Source of the DNA: Pseudactinotalea sp. HY158
Lineage (GTDB): Bacteria > Actinomycetota > Actinomycetes > Actinomycetales > Beutenbergiaceae
DNA: 64,000 nucleotides
Direction: 5' to 3'
Assembly (NCBI RefSeq): GCF_009660225.1
Contig: NZ_CP045920.1
Location: 2,170,001 to 2,234,000, forward strand
The notes under the pieces are model-generated. The model searched no databases. It saw only the letters and a list, made by a program, of their open reading frames with translations, and was not told where the DNA came from. A program made the translations under genes and the position numbers. The first letter of the stretch is position 1. Each line of letters opens with the position of its first letter. Positions 61,106 to 64,000 of this stretch are shown here, one piece after another.

Positions 61106-61579
61106 GACCACCTCGTCGATGCCCATCCGCCGGGCGAGCACCCCCGCCGACACACAGTGGGAGCGGATGAGGTCGCGCAGCGGCCGCCCGCCCATCGCGA
61201 GGAACCGGGCCGAACGCACCGCCCGGGTGCCGGCGCCCGCGCCCGCGGCCAGGAAGTGCAGGCTGAACCGGACGAGCGGGAGGCCGTGCTTGTCCACGGC
61301 GTAGGTGCCCGCGCGGAAGGCGATGTCGTCGCCGAACAGGGCGCTCAGCTCGGGCGAGTCGGCGTGGCAGCCGATCCAGGCGAGCAGCGAGGCGTAGAAG
61401 ATCCGGTCCCGCTGCTCGGCAGGCAGGCCCAGCCGCTCGGCGAGCCCGCTGCCGAGCACGCACGCGCGCAGCATGTGCTCCATCGGCTGGCCCAGGCCCA
61501 GGTCGATCGCCAGCGACGTGGCCGCGAGCAACTCGGCCCGCCGGGGGCGGGTCCGCGACTCGTGCGTGCTGGCGGCCAT
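61106..61579 (-). pseudogene. Truncated second copy of HD/LuxR regulator gene
   Basis: These 474 bp align without gaps to 45763-46236, the first 158 codons of the HD/LuxR gene, with about 8 differences (98%). Similarity stops at MGIDEVV; 23 bp of unrelated sequence then lead to the ISL3 end. Upstream of the ATG the similarity decays quickly. It is the remnant of a paralogous gene cut by the ISL3/RIT rearrangement. Confidence 0.9.
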
Positions 61580-61599
61580 GACGGGCCTCTTTCACGATG

Positions 61600-62179
61600 G
61601 TGGGCCCAGCGTACGCCGGCGGCGGTCACGCATGGCTTCTGCAACCCTCTCACTTGGCCACGAAGCAGCAGTGGCGGAGATGACGAGGCGCGCGAGAGGC
61701 GCAGCTCAGCGGCATCCATAGCGAAAGCAGGGGGCTGTGATGAGGGTGGGATCGACACGCGCTCCACCCCTCGGCCAGAAGGCATCCACTGGGGACAATA
61801 CCGCTATCGCAGGACATGATTAGAAGCCGTTGTCCACACGTCTCACCCCCAGACGAAGAGGCCCGCCCTGACACGCACTCGCAGCACCTATCACCCGACC
61901 GCGCTCATGCTCTCGGTTCCCGCTGCCGCCAGGCATCGCCTAGGAACTCCTGCGTGATAACGGCGATCCCTCAGGACTGTAGAGCACCGTGCGCTGCACG
62001 CTCGCTACACACTCTGACACCGGAAGAGCCACTTTAAACGAGTCCGTGCACTTCTTACGTGCTTCACCCATGATCACATTCTCTCCCGTAAACCAGTATC
62101 CCAGTCGGGCGACGGTCCACCAAAGCGGGAGAGCTCCACAAGCACTAATCGAAAGCGACTAACGAGTCTCGTCACACAC
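61600..62179. other. Intergenic stretch without recognisable gene
   Basis: No open frame here has convincing coding character, and I see no RNA gene. The base composition is mixed and falls toward the AT-richer gene at 62180-62911. Confidence 0.4.
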
Positions 62180-62911
62180 TCAACCTCGGTCCGACCGAGT
62201 GGTGCACAAGGACGAAAGACCCTCAAGTATTGCCCCATCAACTCCACCAATACGCTCGGGGGCAACATTTGACAAGCCGCCGAGTAGCGCATACCACTCA
62301 TCATAAGCCGCACGAAGTCGGCGCCCCGCCACTTCTAGCTCTCCAAGCTTCACGAGAAGTCGATATAGGTCACACTGATCCGACGCAATGTGAGCGTCTT
62401 CCCAGGTCTTGCGAATATCGTCGCTGGCCGCACGAACCATCTCGACAGCAGTGCGCTCAGCCGCTTCAATGGCGTCGATCAAATCACCATCCACCCCACC
62501 TTCCGGACAACTGTCAATCAAGTCCACCTTTGCGGTTTCGAAGGTTGAAATCGAAAGGAGCGCTTCACCAATATCTTCCGCTCCCACACCAAGCACATCG
62601 CCGTCAGTGGCCACATCCGCCAGCTCACTCGCGACAGACTTTCGAATCAATACGGCGCCAGCCTTTCGCAAGGCCTCTTCAATAATGTCAACCGAATCAC
62701 ACACCCTGACATGATCCGTCTCGGCGAGATCTCCATCAATCTCCCAAATTGCGTTCATGATAGTTCCGCCAATCGAAGCAGCCTCACCGTCAAGGTGTTC
62801 AATCGTCCCTTCGACTGTGAGCGCCACGGCCTCCCACTCATCAATCTGTTCTGAAACATCAGCAAACGCTGCAATGAGCGCCGAATTGAATCCTTCTGCA
62901 CGATTTGCCAT
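62180..62911 (-). CDS. Hypothetical acidic 243-aa protein, low GC
   Basis: I do not recognise this protein. It is acidic and helical (GFNSALIAAFADVSEQIDEW, VDLIDSCPEGGVDGDLIDAI, EAAERTAVEMVRAASDDIRK) and has no membrane segment or signal peptide. The ATG at 62911 follows GGAGAG 8 nt upstream. The AT-rich third positions differ from the core genome, like the Nudix gene, so it is probably imported. Its helical, Gly-poor nature is compatible with a secreted-effector or immunity-type protein, but there is no direct evidence. Confidence 0.65.
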   Translation of the reverse strand: MANRAEGFNSALIAAFADVSEQIDEWEAVALTVEGTIEHLDGEAASIGGTIMNAIWEIDGDLAETDHVRVCDSVDIIEEALRKAGAVLIRKSVASELADVATDGDVLGVGAEDIGEALLSISTFETAKVDLIDSCPEGGVDGDLIDAIEAAERTAVEMVRAASDDIRKTWEDAHIASDQCDLYRLLVKLGELEVAGRRLRAAYDEWYALLGGLSNVAPERIGGVDGAILEGLSSLCTTRSDRG

Positions 62912-62923
62912 CAATCTCTCCAC

Positions 62924-63010
62924 TCACTGGTTCCTGCTTGTATAGAACAGCAGATAACGATCGTATGCCATCGCCAACTCAGGTGCACTGACCGAAGCCA
63001 TCTTCTTCAT
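62924..63010 (-). CDS. Very short frame upstream of hypothetical gene
   Basis: KKMASVSAPELAMAYDRYLL is read from the ATG at 63010, ending 12 bp before the 243-aa gene. The frame is open further upstream but loses coding character. It may be the 3' end of a truncated gene of the same operon. Confidence 0.25.
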   Translation of the reverse strand: MKKMASVSAPELAMAYDRYLLFYTSRNQ

Positions 63011-63057
63011 GACGCTCCAGACTACCGCGTGGACCTCCCGGCTCCCAACGTGACTGC

Positions 63058-63255
63058 CTGCATGGCGCCGAATTTTCAACGGCAGCGGCCTTCTACGAGG
63101 CAGATTTCTCACCGGAGCACGAGGCCGTTCCTCTCGACGTCTCACGAGGAACTGTCCGTAGGCGGCTGATCGCGCCCGGAATTCAGATTCGTCGAGGTGT
63201 CGGCGGTCCGCGCCGCGAGCAACTTACGTGGCTCTTTCGGTTTAGAGTGCGTTGA
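63058..63255 (+). pseudogene. HTH-domain remnant (recombinase/transposase type)
   Basis: The frame reads STAAAFYEADFSPEHEAVPL, DVSRGTVRRRLIAPGIQIRR. It matches the resolvase-type HTH (LYEaGlS..eVA..LGVSRgTVRRRLiaaGv.iR). It lacks a start and any catalytic domain. Confidence 0.5.
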
Positions 63256-63424
63256 TTCGGTCGGTGGGTTGTCCGGAGTGGAGAAGAGAGCGGATGACAC
63301 GGTGGCGGACGTTTCTGAGGCACATGAGGCTGTCGGCGAGCTTGATCATCTGATCTGGACACCAGACTAACTCGCGCTGGATCACCAGTATCAGGTACCC
63401 GTACACATGGATGGCAGTCAGCAT
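63242..63424 (-). CDS. Possible small protein of unknown function
   Basis: A 60-codon frame (LTAIHVYGYLILVIQRELVW, DSLMCLRNVRHRVIRSLLHS) lies downstream of the helicase-like gene. The residue composition is protein-like but no family is recognised. It could be a degraded gene end. Confidence 0.25.
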   Translation of the reverse strand: MLTAIHVYGYLILVIQRELVWCPDQMIKLADSLMCLRNVRHRVIRSLLHSGQPTDRINAL

Positions 63425-63488
63425 CTCCTCGATACTGCGCGGGGTCTGGAAGGACGTGCGGGGTTCTCTCGGTCAGGCGGGCAGGTCG

Positions 63489-64000
63489 TCAGGTGATGGC
63501 ATCATTATCGATGGCGACCACCGTGTCGTAGAGGCCGTAGCGACCCAGGCCCTCGTGGGACTCGATGCCGGTGTAAGACAGGGACGAGTCCTCGTAGCGG
63601 CGGAAGGCAAAGACGGCCTGGTTCATATGAGTTGCGTTGAAGACGCCGAGGCTGACGAGCAGGTGGAAGTCGTCGACGGTCAGTCCGGTAACGGTGCGGA
63701 ACAGGCCGGGTTCGAGCTTGGTGATGACGTCGTGGAGGGTGTTCTCGCGGAAGTCGGTCAGGTACATGAACGCCGGGATGCGGGTGGCGAACTTGACTAG
63801 CTTCTCCTGAATCTGCTTCCGCTTGGATTTGTACTCCTTCTCCTCCGCCGTGAGTTCCTTCTTCTCCGCCGGAGTGATGTCCTCGCTCTTCTCCTTCTTC
63901 GCCTTCTTAACGGCGTCGCTCTTGTTCACGACGGTCTCGAAGATGTCGTTGCCGAGCGCGCGGAAGCCTTCGATGTTCATGACGGCGTTGAGGGCGTCGG
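63489..64000 (-). CDS. C-terminal end of helicase-like protein (start outside window)
   Basis: The frame is open to the window edge, so only the last ~170 residues are seen: a Lys/Glu-rich charged helix (KKAKKEKSEDITPAEKKELT), IPAFMYLTDFRENTLHDVIT, LTVDDFHLLVSLGVFNATHM and AVFAFRRYEDSSLSYTGI. The MNxAVFxFRRYEDxSLxYTG ending is what I recall from large DEAD/DEAH helicases of restriction-type systems. The lower GC marks it as part of the imported island. Confidence 0.6.
   Translation of the reverse strand, partial: DALNAVMNIEGFRALGNDIFETVVNKSDAVKKAKKEKSEDITPAEKKELTAEEKEYKSKRKQIQEKLVKFATRIPAFMYLTDFRENTLHDVITKLEPGLFRTVTGLTVDDFHLLVSLGVFNATHMNQAVFAFRRYEDSSLSYTGIESHEGLGRYGLYDTVVAIDNDAIT

Noticed and set aside
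61816-62037. Short plus-strand frame between the truncated regulator and the unknown gene
   Set aside because: His/Arg/Pro-rich product without start signal or similarity.
1-64000. tRNA, rRNA genes or CRISPR arrays, including a tRNA attachment site near the recombinases
   Set aside because: I looked for cloverleaf-like ends, conserved rRNA segments and regularly spaced direct repeats and found none that I could support. The RIT flanks are ISL3 sequence, not tRNA.

Overview
The window comes from a high-GC (roughly 70%) Gram-positive genome, almost certainly Actinomycetota and probably Micrococcales. This rests on strong G/C third-position bias, frequent GTG starts, ATGA/GTGA start-stop overlaps, several apparently leaderless promoters (TANNNT followed 6 nt later by the start codon) and the gene families present. 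The genus cannot be fixed from the sequence. No rRNA or tRNA gene and no CRISPR array was found.

Region 1-18.7 kb is mostly housekeeping: the end of a PEP-utilising enzyme with a small membrane protein, a cation:proton antiporter, a GH15 glucoamylase/trehalase coupled to glucose-6-phosphate dehydrogenase, a PotABCD-type ABC importer in one operon with an adenosine-deaminase-like enzyme and divergent from a LacI regulator with a double AACCGGTT operator, a TetR/DUF1772 pair, YggS, an aldo/keto reductase, a DUF808 protein, a Na+/H+ antiporter and a HAD phosphatase.

Region 18.8-28.1 kb mixes accessory and core genes. A VbhA-like / nucleotidyltransferase / serine-resolvase operon is followed by a decayed antitoxin, an AraC-VOC pair, a HEAT protein, a RibD-type reductase and DUF4287. 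A fluoride-response operon comes next: a candidate fluoride riboswitch (24699-24752) ahead of usp-eno-crcB-crcB. A VapBC module closes the region.

Region 28.0-38.2 kb is a complete Wadjet type II plasmid-defence operon (jetA-B-C-D, minus strand). A 1568-bp IS110-family element is inserted between jetA and jetB. Its left end contains a candidate bridge RNA in which all four guide segments can be read by eye: two match the present target site and two match the element's own ends. They fix the CT core and the exact borders of the element.

Region 38.4-55.2 kb is rich in toxin-antitoxin modules (BrnT/BrnA-like, AbiEi/AbiEii with a leaderless promoter inside a long operator, ParDE-like, a three-gene PemK-like/HTH/ImmA operon, a frameshifted PIN toxin). 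Between them lie a methyltransferase with an unknown partner, an HD/LuxR regulator, a TetR gene coupled to a rifampin-phosphotransferase-like PEP enzyme, and a frameshifted MFS transporter next to a DeoR regulator.

Region 54.8-64 kb is a rearranged mobile island with lower-GC genes (a Nudix hydrolase, an unknown 243-aa protein, the end of a helicase-like protein). Its centre is a 3.4-kb RIT element (three overlapping tyrosine recombinases, 113-bp terminal inverted repeats). Two 3' halves of ISL3-family transposase genes flank it as mirror images, and beyond the right one lies a truncated 98%-identical second copy of the 5' part of the HD/LuxR gene.
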